Positions 1 through 11,749 are shown, counted from the first letter of the stretch. The stretch is 64,000 nt of DNA from Maribacter cobaltidurans (GCF_002269385.1 NZ_CP022957.1:1111001-1175000); one strand, 5' to 3'. Notes: generated by a model from the letters alone, not told the origin. Numbers and translations are program-made.

Positions 1-1
1 T

Positions 2-931
2 TTTACCAAAGGTGATGATGGGGTCTGGTCATTGACTATTGGCCCGCTTCCGGTGGATATGTATTCGTATCATTTTAGAATAGATGGTGCACAAATTGCA
101 GATCCTAATAATACCCAGGCCGCTTTTACGGCCATGCCACCATACAGTACTTTGGTGGTGCATGGAGACGGCCCTGCGTATTATGATGCGAAAAATGTAC
201 CCCATGGAAATGTTACGCGTCACGTTTATCATTCGGATGTCACCAATGGCGAAAGAGAATTATATGTTTACACTCCTCCTGGCTATGATTCCAGTAAAGA
301 ATATCCAGTACTCTATCTGGTAGGAGGAAGTGGCGAACTACCTTCAAACTGGATTTATGATGGAAGGGCAAATTTTATTATGGACAATCTTTTGGCAGAA
401 GGCAAGGCAAAACCAATGATTATTGCCATACCCAACAATCAGGTCATTCATCGGAATCATCCGGAGCATGCTGAACTAACCTTTGGTATTTTTGAAAAGG
501 AGCTACGAAACCATGTGATTCCAATAGTAAATAAAAATTACAGTACAATAGAATCTCCTCAAGGAAGGGCCATTTCCGGATTGTCCATGGGCGGCCGTCA
601 CAGCATGTTCATCGGTTTTAGGTCACTTGACCTTTTTGCAAACTTTGGAATTCTTAGCGCTGGCGATACCGATGCAGAAACTTCGTTGGCAGCTTTTTTA
701 AATAATCCTAAAGTCAATGATAAGGTCGATTATCTTTTTGTAGGTCAAGGAACCAAGGAAGCGGAAGGCTTTTTCAACGCAAGGGTGAAAGGACTCGTAG
801 ATGCTCTTAACAACCACAACATAGAACACGAATACTATGATGGAGGAAATGGTGGGCATGACTGGTCTACTTGGCGTCATCTCTTATATTACAGGTTTCT
901 ACCTAATCTTTGGGAAGACCTTGATAATTGA
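2..931 (+). CDS. CE1-like esterase with N-terminal E-set domain (5' end outside window)
   Basis: The frame is open from base 2, so the start lies upstream; the TTG at 32 is not needed as a start. The visible N-terminal part (VDMYSYHFRIDG, IADPNN) is the beta-sandwich module that precedes many Bacteroidota esterase-D proteins. The alpha/beta-hydrolase part follows from about nt 230 ([11 protein letters not shown]). The nucleophile Ser sits in GLSMGG (nt 578-595) and the catalytic His in GGHDW near the C-terminus. The closest relative in the window is the C-terminal third of the 904-residue fusion at 5069. Family knowledge points to feruloyl or acetyl ester removal from xylan. The usual HG oxyanion motif reads VGG here, so the exact substrate is uncertain. 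Confidence 0.85.
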   Translation, partial: FTKGDDGVWSLTIGPLPVDMYSYHFRIDGAQIADPNNTQAAFTAMPPYSTLVVHGDGPAYYDAKNVPHGNVTRHVYHSDVTNGERELYVYTPPGYDSSKEYPVLYLVGGSGELPSNWIYDGRANFIMDNLLAEGKAKPMIIAIPNNQVIHRNHPEHAELTFGIFEKELRNHVIPIVNKNYSTIESPQGRAISGLSMGGRHSMFIGFRSLDLFANFGILSAGDTDAETSLAAFLNNPKVNDKVDYLFVGQGTKEAEGFFNARVKGLVDALNNHNIEHEYYDGGNGGHDWSTWRHLLYYRFLPNLWEDLDN

Positions 932-948
932 ACAACAATCCTTCCAAC

Positions 949-2307
949 ATGAAAAAACTACTATACTTCTTTATTTTTTTAAGTACTATCCTAGTAGGTG
1001 CCCAGAATAGTGATTTGTCAAGGGATAGTATCGCCAAGTATACCCAACAAGATTTTGCACAAATGAAGGAGCAATTGGGGATTACGATTCCCAATCGTCC
1101 AGGACCTTCGGGAAATCCAGCTGACCCGAATGCAGCCAATAGTGACGAAAATAAAGTTGTTGCATATAATCTTCCTGACCCTTTAACTACTTCAAAAGGA
1201 ACTCAAATAGTAACAGAAGAAGCTTGGTGGAAGATTAGAAAACCAGAAATAGTAGCACAGTTTGAAACAGAGATGTACGGTCATGTCCCCGAAAACATCC
1301 CCGATATAAGCTGGACCGTCGTATCGGAAAAAGACACCACAGCCGGTCCGTATCCGGTAACGGAAACGCTGCTCATAGGCAAGGTGGACAATTCCAATCA
1401 TCCCGATATCGAAGTTAATATAGAGTTGCTGATAGGCCTTCCCAAAAACAGTGAAAAGGCGGTGCCTTTGGTCACACGTTTTGGCTTTATCACTTGGCCT
1501 TTTGGTCCGCCTCCCGCAGAACCTAGCAGTTATTTTATGTCCTCTTATGAACCTTTATGGAAACAACAACTAATCTCACAAGACTGGGGCTATGCCATTT
1601 TGGTACCTTCAACCATTCAGGCAGATAATGGTGCGGGATTAACCTCAGGTATTATAGGTCTCGTCAATAAAGGAGAGCATAGAAGCCCGGAAGATTGGGG
1701 TGTACTCCGTGCTTGGGCCTGGGGAGCTGGAAAAGCCATGGACTATTATGAAACTAATCCAAAAATCGACGCCTCAAAAATCGGTATTGAAGGAACCTCT
1801 CGCTATGGCAAGGCGGCCTTGGTCACCATGGCTTTTGACCCACGGTTTTCTTTGGGCTTTATTGGTAGCTCTGGAGCTGGAGGAGCTTCCCTATTACGAA
1901 GGAATTTTGGTGAGATGGTAGAAAATTTGGCTTCTAGTGCAGAGTACCACTGGTTTGCAGGTAATTTCATTAAATATGCGAGCACCCTCACGGTAAATGA
2001 CTTGCCTGTTGATGCCCATGAACTTATCGCATTATGTGCGCCTAGACCTGTTTTTATAAGTGTGGGTTCACCGCTCATCGAAGGAAATTGGGTGGATGGA
2101 AAGGGCATGTTCCTTGCAGGACTTCATGCCTCCCCGGTATATACCTTGCTCGGCAAAAAAGGTATGGAAAGCGAAGAATATCCGGTAATTGGTCAAGCCT
2201 TGACTTCCGGAGAAGTTGCTTTTAGACAACATGCGGGCGGGCATAGCACAGGGCCCAACTGGAGTACCTGGATTGCGTGGGCACATAAATACTGGAAAGA
2301 TGAATAA
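949..2307 (+). CDS. CE15 4-O-methyl-glucuronoyl methylesterase, secreted
   Basis: 452 residues from the ATG at 949. This start is chosen because it opens a signal peptide (MKKLLYFF...LVGAQ), whereas the TTG at 928 adds only seven residues. The CE15 signature GTSRYGKAA places the nucleophile at Ser284, and GGHS supplies His432. CE15 enzymes cut the ester between xylan glucuronic acid and lignin alcohols, acting outside the cytoplasm. The gene starts 15 nt after the preceding esterase and is followed 30 nt later by a GH43 gene, so these are probably co-transcribed. The context of xylan-side-chain esterases supports the assignment strongly. Confidence 0.9.
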   Translation: MKKLLYFFIFLSTILVGAQNSDLSRDSIAKYTQQDFAQMKEQLGITIPNRPGPSGNPADPNAANSDENKVVAYNLPDPLTTSKGTQIVTEEAWWKIRKPEIVAQFETEMYGHVPENIPDISWTVVSEKDTTAGPYPVTETLLIGKVDNSNHPDIEVNIELLIGLPKNSEKAVPLVTRFGFITWPFGPPPAEPSSYFMSSYEPLWKQQLISQDWGYAILVPSTIQADNGAGLTSGIIGLVNKGEHRSPEDWGVLRAWAWGAGKAMDYYETNPKIDASKIGIEGTSRYGKAALVTMAFDPRFSLGFIGSSGAGGASLLRRNFGEMVENLASSAEYHWFAGNFIKYASTLTVNDLPVDAHELIALCAPRPVFISVGSPLIEGNWVDGKGMFLAGLHASPVYTLLGKKGMESEEYPVIGQALTSGEVAFRQHAGGHSTGPNWSTWIAWAHKYWKDE

Positions 2308-2337
2308 GAATTAATACAACTTTTGAATACTTTAAAA

Positions 2338-4089
2338 ATGAGAAAAAAAAATACACTTTTAGCAATGGTCTTTTTATCGCTGTTTGCAATGGTAAGCTTT
2401 ACCATTTCGGAATACAGTACGCATCCACCTAAAAAAAACGTCCCCATATTTACTAAAGTCATCTATGAGGGTAACGATCAGGTCTACAACGATTATCCAT
2501 TGGAAGAAGGGGAATTTTATAATCCCATTTTACAGGGTTGTTACCCAGATCCTGCCATTACCAGAAAGGGAGACGACTATTATATGGTTTGCTCCTCTTT
2601 TGCCATGTTTCCCGGCGTGCCCATTTTCCACTCAAAAGATTTAGTTAATTGGACCGACTTAGGTGGTGTTTTAGATGATATTACCGAGTTCAACCCTCAT
2701 GATACTGGTATTAGTCAAGGTGTTTATGCCCCTGGTATAACTTACAACCCTAATAATGATACATTTTATATGATTGTTACGGCTTTTTCTGGGGGACTAG
2801 GAAATATCATCGTAAAAACAAAAGATCCTATGAAAGGATGGGGCAGCCCAAAAAAGCTAGATTTTGGCGGAATTGATCCCTCCATTTTCTTTGATGATGA
2901 CGGTAAGGCTTATGTTGTACATAATGATGCCCCAGATAAAGGAAAAGAGTTATACAATGGGCACAGGGTCATCAAAATATGGGAATATGATATTGAGAAT
3001 GATCAAGTAATAGCCGGTACAGACGAAATCATTGTAGATGGTGGCGTAGATATTACCGAAAAACCCATTTGGATCGAGGCACCACATATATATAAAAAAG
3101 ACGGAAGTTATTACTTAATGTGCGCCGAAGGTGGTACGGGTGACTGGCACAGTGAAGTGATTTTTAAAAGTGATAGCCCAAAAGGACCCTACATTCCTGC
3201 TCCGAGTAACCCGATTTTGACCCAACGTTACTTTCCAAAAGACAGAGAAAATATGGTGGACTGGGCCGGTCATGCCGATTTGGTTAAAGGTCCGGATGAC
3301 CAATATTACGGCGTATTCCTTGCCATTAGGCCCAATGAAGAAAATCGCGTTAATACGGGTCGGGAGACCTTCATTCTACCCGTAGATTGGTCCGGTGAAT
3401 ATCCTGTCTTCAAAAATGGTTTGGTCCCTATGGAGCCAAAGCTTAAAATGCCACAAGGCGTAACCAATAAAACTGGTCAAGATGGTTTTATACCCAATGG
3501 AAACTTCACCTTTGAAGAAAATTTCTCTTCGGACAACCTGGATTATAGATGGATTGGTTTAAGGGGTACACGGGAAGCGTTCATTAAACAAACAAAGAAA
3601 GGTTTGGAAATCACCCCGTTCAGTACCAACATCAAGGAACGAAAACCTACCTCAACATTATTTCATCGGCAACAGCATAGAACCTTTTCCTTTACAACAA
3701 CGTTGGAATATGAGCCCAAATCGGAAAAAGACATGGCCGGAGTTACGGCCTATCAAAATGAAAATTCCAATTATGTATTCGGTATCACAAAAAAAGGAAA
3801 GGAAAACTATTTAGTTCTTCAGAAAAACAGTAAACCAAATTGGCGTGGCGAAACAGTTTCTGAAATCATCGCAACGGAACCGATTGATTTGAATGGCCCA
3901 ATAGACCTAAAAATATCAGCCGAAGGGGATGAATATCAATTCAGTTATGCGGTAGACGGTTCGGATTTCAAAACGGTTGGCGGAACAGTTTCTGGAGATA
4001 TTCTTTCTACCGATGTTGCCGGAGGTTTTACCGGTGCCTTGTTAGGATTGTATGCAACATCAGGTAACGACATCATACTGGAGGATTAG
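2338..4089 (+). CDS. GH43 family glycosidase (beta-xylosidase / arabinofuranosidase type)
   Basis: 583 residues from the ATG at 2338, which begins a hydrophobic signal segment; an upstream TTG at 2323 is less likely. The five-bladed propeller residues are visible: Asp71 in CYPDPA (general base), Asp180 in GIDPS (pKa modulator) and Glu247 in WIEAPHIY (general acid). From about residue 390 a second beta-sandwich domain follows (ENFSSDNLDYRW...), as in GH43 xylosidases with a C-terminal concanavalin-like module. Likely role is release of xylose or arabinose from xylo-oligosaccharides in the periplasm or outside. Xylosidase versus arabinofuranosidase cannot be settled by eye. Confidence 0.9.
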   Translation: MRKKNTLLAMVFLSLFAMVSFTISEYSTHPPKKNVPIFTKVIYEGNDQVYNDYPLEEGEFYNPILQGCYPDPAITRKGDDYYMVCSSFAMFPGVPIFHSKDLVNWTDLGGVLDDITEFNPHDTGISQGVYAPGITYNPNNDTFYMIVTAFSGGLGNIIVKTKDPMKGWGSPKKLDFGGIDPSIFFDDDGKAYVVHNDAPDKGKELYNGHRVIKIWEYDIENDQVIAGTDEIIVDGGVDITEKPIWIEAPHIYKKDGSYYLMCAEGGTGDWHSEVIFKSDSPKGPYIPAPSNPILTQRYFPKDRENMVDWAGHADLVKGPDDQYYGVFLAIRPNEENRVNTGRETFILPVDWSGEYPVFKNGLVPMEPKLKMPQGVTNKTGQDGFIPNGNFTFEENFSSDNLDYRWIGLRGTREAFIKQTKKGLEITPFSTNIKERKPTSTLFHRQQHRTFSFTTTLEYEPKSEKDMAGVTAYQNENSNYVFGITKKGKENYLVLQKNSKPNWRGETVSEIIATEPIDLNGPIDLKISAEGDEYQFSYAVDGSDFKTVGGTVSGDILSTDVAGGFTGALLGLYATSGNDIILED

Positions 4090-4138
4090 TACAATTATTT
4101 TTTGAAAAGTAATTACCGAGTAACTTAAAATCTACTTA

Positions 4139-5032
4139 ATGGGGAAAAATATTTTTTATCATATAGTTTTATTCTTCTTATCATTTTCCGCTATAAATGC
4201 TCAGGAAATAATAAATCTATATTCTTCTGAAATTCCAAATTCAAAACCCTCTGAAATAAAAGAATCTGGAGAAGGTTTGTATAGGAATGTAACCCATCCT
4301 ACCCTGGAATATTTTAAACCAAATCCCGAAAAAGCGACAGGCACAGCCGTTATTCTTATTCCCGGCGGCGGTTATAGTGTTATTGTTTATCAAGGTGAAG
4401 GCATTAGCAATGCAAAAATTTTAGCTGAAAAAGGTATTGCCTCTTTTGTTTTAAAATATCGCTTACCAAATGATGAGATCATGGTAGATAGAAAAATTGG
4501 TCCTTTACAAGATGCCCAACAAGCCATAAAAATAGTGCGTGAAAATGCTGAAAAGTGGGGGTTGAACAAAGACAAAATTGGTGTAATGGGGTTTTCTGCT
4601 GGAGGGCATTTAGCTTCAACTGTTTCCACCCATTTTGAAAAAGCGTATATAGAAAATGTAAAGAACATAAGCTTACGGCCCGACTTTCAAATTTTGGTTT
4701 ATCCAGTGATTAGCATGACCAGTAATTTAACCCACGATGGTTCTCGAAATGCTTTAATTGGTGAAAATCCAAGTGAAGAAGATATTCGACTTTTCTCCAA
4801 CGAATTACAAGTGAATACAAATACACCAATTGCTTACATAACGCATGCTGCAGATGCTATCACTGTTGATGTGGACAATAGTATTGAATATTTTGAACAA
4901 TTGAGACACAAAAAAGTAAATGTGGAAATGCATATTTATCCAAAAGGAGGTCATGGATTTATTTTCAAACACTCCAGCTGGATTACTCCCTTATTTGATT
5001 GGATGAAAAGGAACCAATTAATGAATGACTGA
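4139..5032 (+). CDS. BD-FAE-like alpha/beta hydrolase, probable xylan acetyl esterase
   Basis: 297 residues with a signal peptide ending SAINAQ. The oxyanion motif is PGGGY, the nucleophile Ser153 lies in GFSAGGH and the catalytic His272 in GGHGF. This is the bifunctional acetyl/feruloyl esterase (BD-FAE, 'dienelactone hydrolase-like') family common in Bacteroidota polysaccharide loci, often mislabelled endo-xylanase B. It lies 49 nt after the GH43 gene and 36 nt before the CE6-CE1-CE1 fusion, in the same operon. Predicted to remove acetyl groups from xylan or xylo-oligomers. Confidence 0.82.
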   Translation: MGKNIFYHIVLFFLSFSAINAQEIINLYSSEIPNSKPSEIKESGEGLYRNVTHPTLEYFKPNPEKATGTAVILIPGGGYSVIVYQGEGISNAKILAEKGIASFVLKYRLPNDEIMVDRKIGPLQDAQQAIKIVRENAEKWGLNKDKIGVMGFSAGGHLASTVSTHFEKAYIENVKNISLRPDFQILVYPVISMTSNLTHDGSRNALIGENPSEEDIRLFSNELQVNTNTPIAYITHAADAITVDVDNSIEYFEQLRHKKVNVEMHIYPKGGHGFIFKHSSWITPLFDWMKRNQLMND

Positions 5033-5047
5033 TATTTTTAATTGTAA

Positions 5048-7783
<2,736 letters not shown>

Positions 7784-7887
7784 GCGAATTATAACGAATC
7801 AGATTATTGAAAAATTCAGTACAAACAACCTTTAGGAAAATCAAATAGCAACATTAAAATAAATTAAACTCATTAAAACAAGACACT

Positions 7888-8838
7888 ATGTTACACCAAT
7901 TTAAATTCGCAATTCTAGGCATGCTATCGCTCTTTGCCATATCAGCCTTCGCACAAGATGGAACCATTTATCCACTTGATGCTCCTTCGGAGCCAAATGC
8001 CATTCCACTCAACACAGGTGGTGTGGATGACCAACCCGCATCAGAATCTTGGTTCAAACAATGGGGCGACCCCATGGCAAGAAATATAACAAAAGCCACT
8101 TTGACCCCTTTTCTTCCAGAACCAGGCAAAGCGAACGGAGCAGCGGTAATTGTAGCACCTGGTGGTGGTTTTAGATGGCTTTCCATGGGTAACGAAGGAT
8201 GGGAAGTAGCGGAGGCACTTGCAAAACAGGGTTACGCTGCATTTGTACTTAAATATCGTCTATACCCTACAGCAGAATCGCTTGATGATTTTACGGCTTG
8301 GATGAACCGTCCACGTCCTCCTGCGCCTGCGCCAGCTGAAAACTCGAGTGAAAAAAAGGAAGAAGCACCTGCACCTCCTGTACAAAGGGACCTTTCCAAC
8401 CAACTTGAGGATGCGGAGGCTGCATACGCCATGATTGTAGATCGTGCTAAGGAGTGGGGCGTTGACACCAATAGAATAGGGATGATAGGATTTTCAGCAG
8501 GGGCCGGACTTACTATGCACTCAACGCTTAATTCAAAAACTATGAAATTAGCTTTTATAGGCCCAATTTATGGTGGTATGGGACCTGTTGAGGTACCTAA
8601 GAATGCCCCACCAATGTTCAATGTAATAGCTAGTGATGACTTCCTTTTTAGGGGTCAGTTTGGGATTATTGATTCATGGTTTAAGGCTGGGATTCCTGTG
8701 GAATTCCATCTCTATCAAAATGGTGGACATGGATTTGGCCTAGGAAACCCGAACCGTACAAGCAATCGTTGGTTCGATGCCTTTATACATTGGTTGGACG
8801 TCAATGGTTTTCAATCGGAAATGACAGCGGAAAAATAA
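7888..8838 (+). CDS. BD-FAE-like alpha/beta hydrolase with Pro-rich insert
   Basis: 316 residues, signal peptide ending SAFAQ. It shows PGGGF (oxyanion), FVLKYRL, GFSAGAG with Ser203 and GGHGFG with His281, the same family as the gene at 4139. A low-complexity Pro/Ala/Glu insert (PPAPAPAENSS ... EEAPAPPV, about residues 145-172) interrupts the lid region, as in some xylan acetyl esterases that annotators call endo-1,4-beta-xylanase. It is the last gene of the operon, 104 nt after the fusion gene and followed by a terminator at 8897. Confidence 0.82.
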   Translation: MLHQFKFAILGMLSLFAISAFAQDGTIYPLDAPSEPNAIPLNTGGVDDQPASESWFKQWGDPMARNITKATLTPFLPEPGKANGAAVIVAPGGGFRWLSMGNEGWEVAEALAKQGYAAFVLKYRLYPTAESLDDFTAWMNRPRPPAPAPAENSSEKKEEAPAPPVQRDLSNQLEDAEAAYAMIVDRAKEWGVDTNRIGMIGFSAGAGLTMHSTLNSKTMKLAFIGPIYGGMGPVEVPKNAPPMFNVIASDDFLFRGQFGIIDSWFKAGIPVEFHLYQNGGHGFGLGNPNRTSNRWFDAFIHWLDVNGFQSEMTAEK

Positions 8839-8896
8839 GGTTATTAGATATTGAATATCCAATAACTAAATTGGCTATTATTCCAGTCAATATAAA

Positions 8897-8925
8897 AAAG
8901 CCGACTTATAAAAAGTCGGCTTTTC
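8897..8925. terminator. Bidirectional rho-independent terminator after the esterase operon
   Basis: An 11-12 bp perfect stem (AAAGCCGACTT / AAGTCGGCTTT) around a short A-rich loop, flanked by A and T runs, 59 nt after the stop codon at 8838. It can end transcripts from both sides. Confidence 0.8.
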
Positions 8926-8930
8926 CCTTT

Positions 8931-9174
8931 GTACAGGCGGAGAGACTTACTTTGACTACGCTCAGCATGAACTTCTCGTCTCCCCTTCATTTCTAACTTC
9001 ATTAAGGAATGTTCAATAAAAAAAGCCTCTTGTTTCCAAGAAGCTTTAATAAGTACAGGCGGAGAGACTTGCTTCGACTGCGCTCAGCATGAACTTCTCG
9101 TCTCCCCTTCATTTCTAACTTCATTAAGGAATGTTCAATAAAAAAAGCCTCTTGTTTCCAAGAAGCTTTAATAA
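8931..9174. repeat. Two tandem 122-bp repeats carrying tRNA-Leu 3' ends, a dispersed repeat and a terminator
   Basis: Units 8931-9052 and 9053-9174 differ by only a few bases near 8949-8958. Each starts with GTACAGGCGGAGAGACT, the reverse complement of the last ~16 nt of the tRNA-Leu whose real 3' half begins at 9176. Each continues with a dispersed element (GCTTCGACTGCGCTCAGC in the second unit, repeated in reverse at ~63153) and ends with a hairpin near 9022-9047 or 9144-9169. That hairpin acts as a minus-strand terminator. The arrangement looks like duplication of the tRNA tail plus terminator, with insertion of the dispersed repeat. Confidence 0.85.
9144..9169 (-). terminator. Terminator of the host tRNA-Leu 3' half (one further copy at 9022-9047)
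   Basis: Read on minus, AGCTTCTTG / CAAGAGGCT forms a nine-pair stem (one G-U) around GAAA, followed by a T run. It lies about 6 nt beyond the 3' end of the severed tRNA. The identical structure in the first repeat unit is a copy. Confidence 0.7.
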
Positions 9175-9175
9175 G

Positions 9176-9233
9176 TACAGGCGGAGAGACTCGAACTCTC
9201 ACACCTTGCGGCACTAGATCCTAAGTCTAGCGT
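9176..9233 (-). pseudogene. Severed host tRNA-Leu(UAG), 3' half
   Basis: On minus this reads from ACGCTAGACTTAGGA through the 3' anticodon stem (TCTAG), the variable arm (TGCCGCAAGGTG), the T-arm (GAGAGTTCGAGTCTCTC) and the acceptor strand CGCCTGT plus discriminator A. Joined to the 5' half at 58301-58339 at the shared 15-bp core it gives a complete tRNA-Leu. The anticodon would be UAG, with stem CTAGA/TCTAG. The element between them separates the halves by 49 kb, so this half should make no tRNA. Confidence 0.9.
9219..9233. repeat. attL core, 15-bp direct repeat
   Basis: TCCTAAGTCTAGCGT, identical to 58301-58315. It spans the anticodon loop and the 5' anticodon stem of the target tRNA. The flanking bases differ at the two ends (AGA/ACA here, ATG/GTC at the right), which fixes the maximal shared core. 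Confidence 0.9.
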
Positions 9234-9330
9234 ACATTTGCCCAAACAATAGCAAAGTAATTCATTTCCAATTGTTTAAGTGATTTCACATTTTATTTGA
9301 TATCATCTAATATCAATTGATTTCAGCATT

Positions 9331-9406
9331 TGTTGTACCTATGTTGTACCCAAAGAACCTAATAAAATCGTATCTTTATACTGGTTCTAAGACCAAATGT
9401 TGTACC
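9331..9406. promoter_or_regulatory. Three TGTTGTACC repeats, probable integrase arm-binding sites (left)
   Basis: TGTTGTACC occurs at 9331-9339, 9342-9350 and 9398-9406. The same pair with the same 11-bp spacing recurs at 58105-58124 near the other end. Repeats at both ends of an element, outside the core, are what arm-type integrase or excisionase sites look like. The third copy lies just upstream of the integrase start and could also regulate it. Confidence 0.65.
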
Positions 9407-9438
9407 TGATTTGACTTTCGTGCTAAAAACAGGTAACA

Positions 9439-10653
9439 ATGTCATCAAACGCAAAAATAGTTCTTCGCAAAAAGCCTAATAAAGAAGGCTTGTATCCTCT
9501 TGCTATACGTATCACAAAAAATCGTCGCTCAACATACCAATATATAGGTCACTATATTGAATTGGAAGATTGGGATGAAAAGAATATTCGGGTTAAGAAA
9601 TCACACATAAATTTCAAAAAATTGAACAATTTGTTATCTTCGAAACTTTCTGAACTAAACAATGCCCTTATTACGCTCCAATCCAAACATAAGGATGCTT
9701 CTGCCAATCAAATTAAGAAGGAAATATATTCCTCTGGCATCAATGCTACATTCTTTGAATTAGCACAAGAGCATCTTGACGATTTAGAAAGTACAGAAAA
9801 GCTAAATCGTTTATCTACTGATAAAGCGTGGTTGAGCTTTATTATAAAATATCACAATTCGAAGCAACTGTCTTTTCAAGAAATTGATGAACGTTTTCTT
9901 AAAAAACTGATGTTAACTTTAAAAGTTAAGTACTCTCTATCAGAAACCTCAATAATGAACATTTTGGTATTTGTAAGACTATTATTTAATAGAGCAATCA
10001 AATACAAAATTGTAAGCAGAGAATTATATCCGTTCGGCGGCGATAAAATCAAAATCAAATTTCCTGAAACCACCAAAGTAGGGCTAAATATTTTAGAGAT
10101 TCAACAAATTGAAAATTTGATAAACCTTAAACCTTCTGAAGAACATACTAGAAATGTCTGGCTTTTTAGTTTCAATTTTGCAGGTATGCGGGTATCTGAT
10201 GTTTTACGAACCAAATGGTCGGACATTTATGATAACAGGCTGCATTATAGAATGCATAAAAACGCAAAGCTTCTATCATTAAAAATTCCAGAAAAAGTAC
10301 TAAAGATTCTAGACCAATATAAAGACGATAAAAGAAATGATGATGATTTTGTTTTCCCTGAATTGAAAAAAGCCAATCTAGATGATGCTAAAGATATTTA
10401 CAATAAGAGGAAAACAGCTACTAAAAAGTTTAATGACAATTTAAAATCAATCTCTAAAAAGGCTAAAATTAATAAGCATATAACTATGCACATAGCGCGT
10501 CATAGCTTTGGAAATATCGCTGGGGATGCAATACATCCGTTAATGCTTCAAAAGCTATATCGTCATAGCGATTTGAAAACTACATTGAACTATCAGGCAA
10601 ATTTCATTCATAAAGAAGCCGATGATGCTTTGGATAGTGTTGTGAATTTCTAG
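9439..10653 (+). CDS. int: Tyrosine site-specific integrase of the ICE
   Basis: 404 residues. The N-terminal arm-binding domain (KPNKEGLYPLAIRITKN) and SAM-like core-binding domain (about 105-205) precede the catalytic domain. Catalytic residues are visible: Arg251 in GMRVSD, His351-x-x-Arg354 in HIARH, His376 in RHSD and nucleophile Tyr385 in TLNYQ. It is the first gene inside the left end, 206 nt from the core, with arm-like repeats between. It should catalyse excision and integration at the tRNA-Leu anticodon site. Confidence 0.93.
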   Translation: MSSNAKIVLRKKPNKEGLYPLAIRITKNRRSTYQYIGHYIELEDWDEKNIRVKKSHINFKKLNNLLSSKLSELNNALITLQSKHKDASANQIKKEIYSSGINATFFELAQEHLDDLESTEKLNRLSTDKAWLSFIIKYHNSKQLSFQEIDERFLKKLMLTLKVKYSLSETSIMNILVFVRLLFNRAIKYKIVSRELYPFGGDKIKIKFPETTKVGLNILEIQQIENLINLKPSEEHTRNVWLFSFNFAGMRVSDVLRTKWSDIYDNRLHYRMHKNAKLLSLKIPEKVLKILDQYKDDKRNDDDFVFPELKKANLDDAKDIYNKRKTATKKFNDNLKSISKKAKINKHITMHIARHSFGNIAGDAIHPLMLQKLYRHSDLKTTLNYQANFIHKEADDALDSVVNF

Positions 10654-10699
10654 AACACCATTTCAATATTTGCACATTTGCCAGCGATTAATTGGTAAA

Positions 10700-11055
10700 T
10701 TTGCAAAACTAATGAAACAAATATTTTATAAAATAGCATCCTTTTTTAATAGCTATTGTTGTATTTCTTTCTACAATGTCATTTACTATTGATATACATT
10801 ATTGTGGTGATACTTTGGTTGATTCTGCAATTTTTAAAAAGATAGGTACTCTTGGGTATAATAATCTATAAGGGTTATCACGCCAATTCAAGCAGGAAAC
10901 TGGTGATACAATGAAAAAATATAAGGAAAAAAGAGGAGTCAGGACTCCCTTAGATAAAATATGATAAAACATTCATGATATATAATAAATATTAATAATG
11001 CAATAGGAATAATTTTACAGCTTTTACCAAAATTTTATGATTGTAAAAAAAACAA
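10700..11055 (+). pseudogene. Decayed, internally deleted copy of the HYC_CC_PP - AraC segment
   Basis: 10700-10872 matches the start of the HYC_CC_PP gene at 12484 onward, with an extra T causing a frameshift after the first residues. From about 10876 the sequence jumps to the last ~85 bp of the HMA-AraC gene (13668-13760) and its downstream region up to the start of the gene at 13830. About 1 kb of the parent segment is missing and stop codons interrupt every part. Nothing functional is expected. It shows that a second copy of the copper-module edge was once present. Confidence 0.8.
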
Positions 11056-11203
11056 TTTAAAAGATTTAATATATCGAAAAAAATGTAAAATTGGAGGAAA
11101 TAAAAGCAGTTCATATTATTTCAGTATGTTACAGACCTGAAAAATCAATTGCTAATCTCGTTTGGGAAACTTAAATAATCTATACCTATAAAACTTCTAT
11201 AAT

Positions 11204-11749
11204 ATGTTTAAAATTTCAATTACCATTATGCTATTGCTGCTATATAGTATCACTGTTACAGCACAAGAACAGAATCAGACAAATACACAAAATGAAAGTG
11301 AATCATTTGAAAAAAGGTGGCACATCTCTGGCGTTATAAGTCACACTTACATCGGTAGCAATGGGAAGGGCAACCAACTTTTTGTTCCTTCTTGGGGACT
11401 GAACATAGGTTATAGGTTAAATCATAAATTGGGTATAGGACTACATAGTGATATTAGGGCTGACAATTTTGTGGTTGTGCGCCGCAATAATAATGAAGAA
11501 ATCGAGCGGAAATATCCGCTTGTATTTACTTTAGATGCACTCTACAATATATCCAACAGTTTAGTTTTGACTGTGGGACCAGGGATTGAGGTGGAGCAAA
11601 ATGAATCGTTTGGTTTGGCACGTATAGGCTTAGAATACGAATATGAGATTGGTACCGACTTTTATTTGATGCCTACACTTTTTTATGACCAGCGATTTGA
11701 TGGTTATAGTACTACTACTATTGGCCTTGGATTGGCCTTCAAATTATAG
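11204..11749 (+). CDS. Putative outer-membrane beta-barrel protein
   Basis: 181 residues with a signal peptide (MFKISITIMLLLL...VTAQ). Alternating hydrophobic strands run from about residue 45 (SHTYIG, WGLNIGYRL, GIGLHSDI) and the chain ends in an aromatic/hydrophobic strand with terminal FKL, as in small porin-like proteins. I do not recognise a specific family. It sits between two pseudogene remnants in the left part of the element. A transport-sensing or adhesion role is only a guess. Confidence 0.6.
   Translation: MFKISITIMLLLLYSITVTAQEQNQTNTQNESESFEKRWHISGVISHTYIGSNGKGNQLFVPSWGLNIGYRLNHKLGIGLHSDIRADNFVVVRRNNNEEIERKYPLVFTLDALYNISNSLVLTVGPGIEVEQNESFGLARIGLEYEYEIGTDFYLMPTLFYDQRFDGYSTTTIGLGLAFKL

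Noticed and set aside
9002..9214. Open frame of 70 codons on minus in the tandem repeats
   Set aside because: It reads through tRNA fragments, the dispersed repeat and hairpins, and its two halves are the same repeat translated twice.
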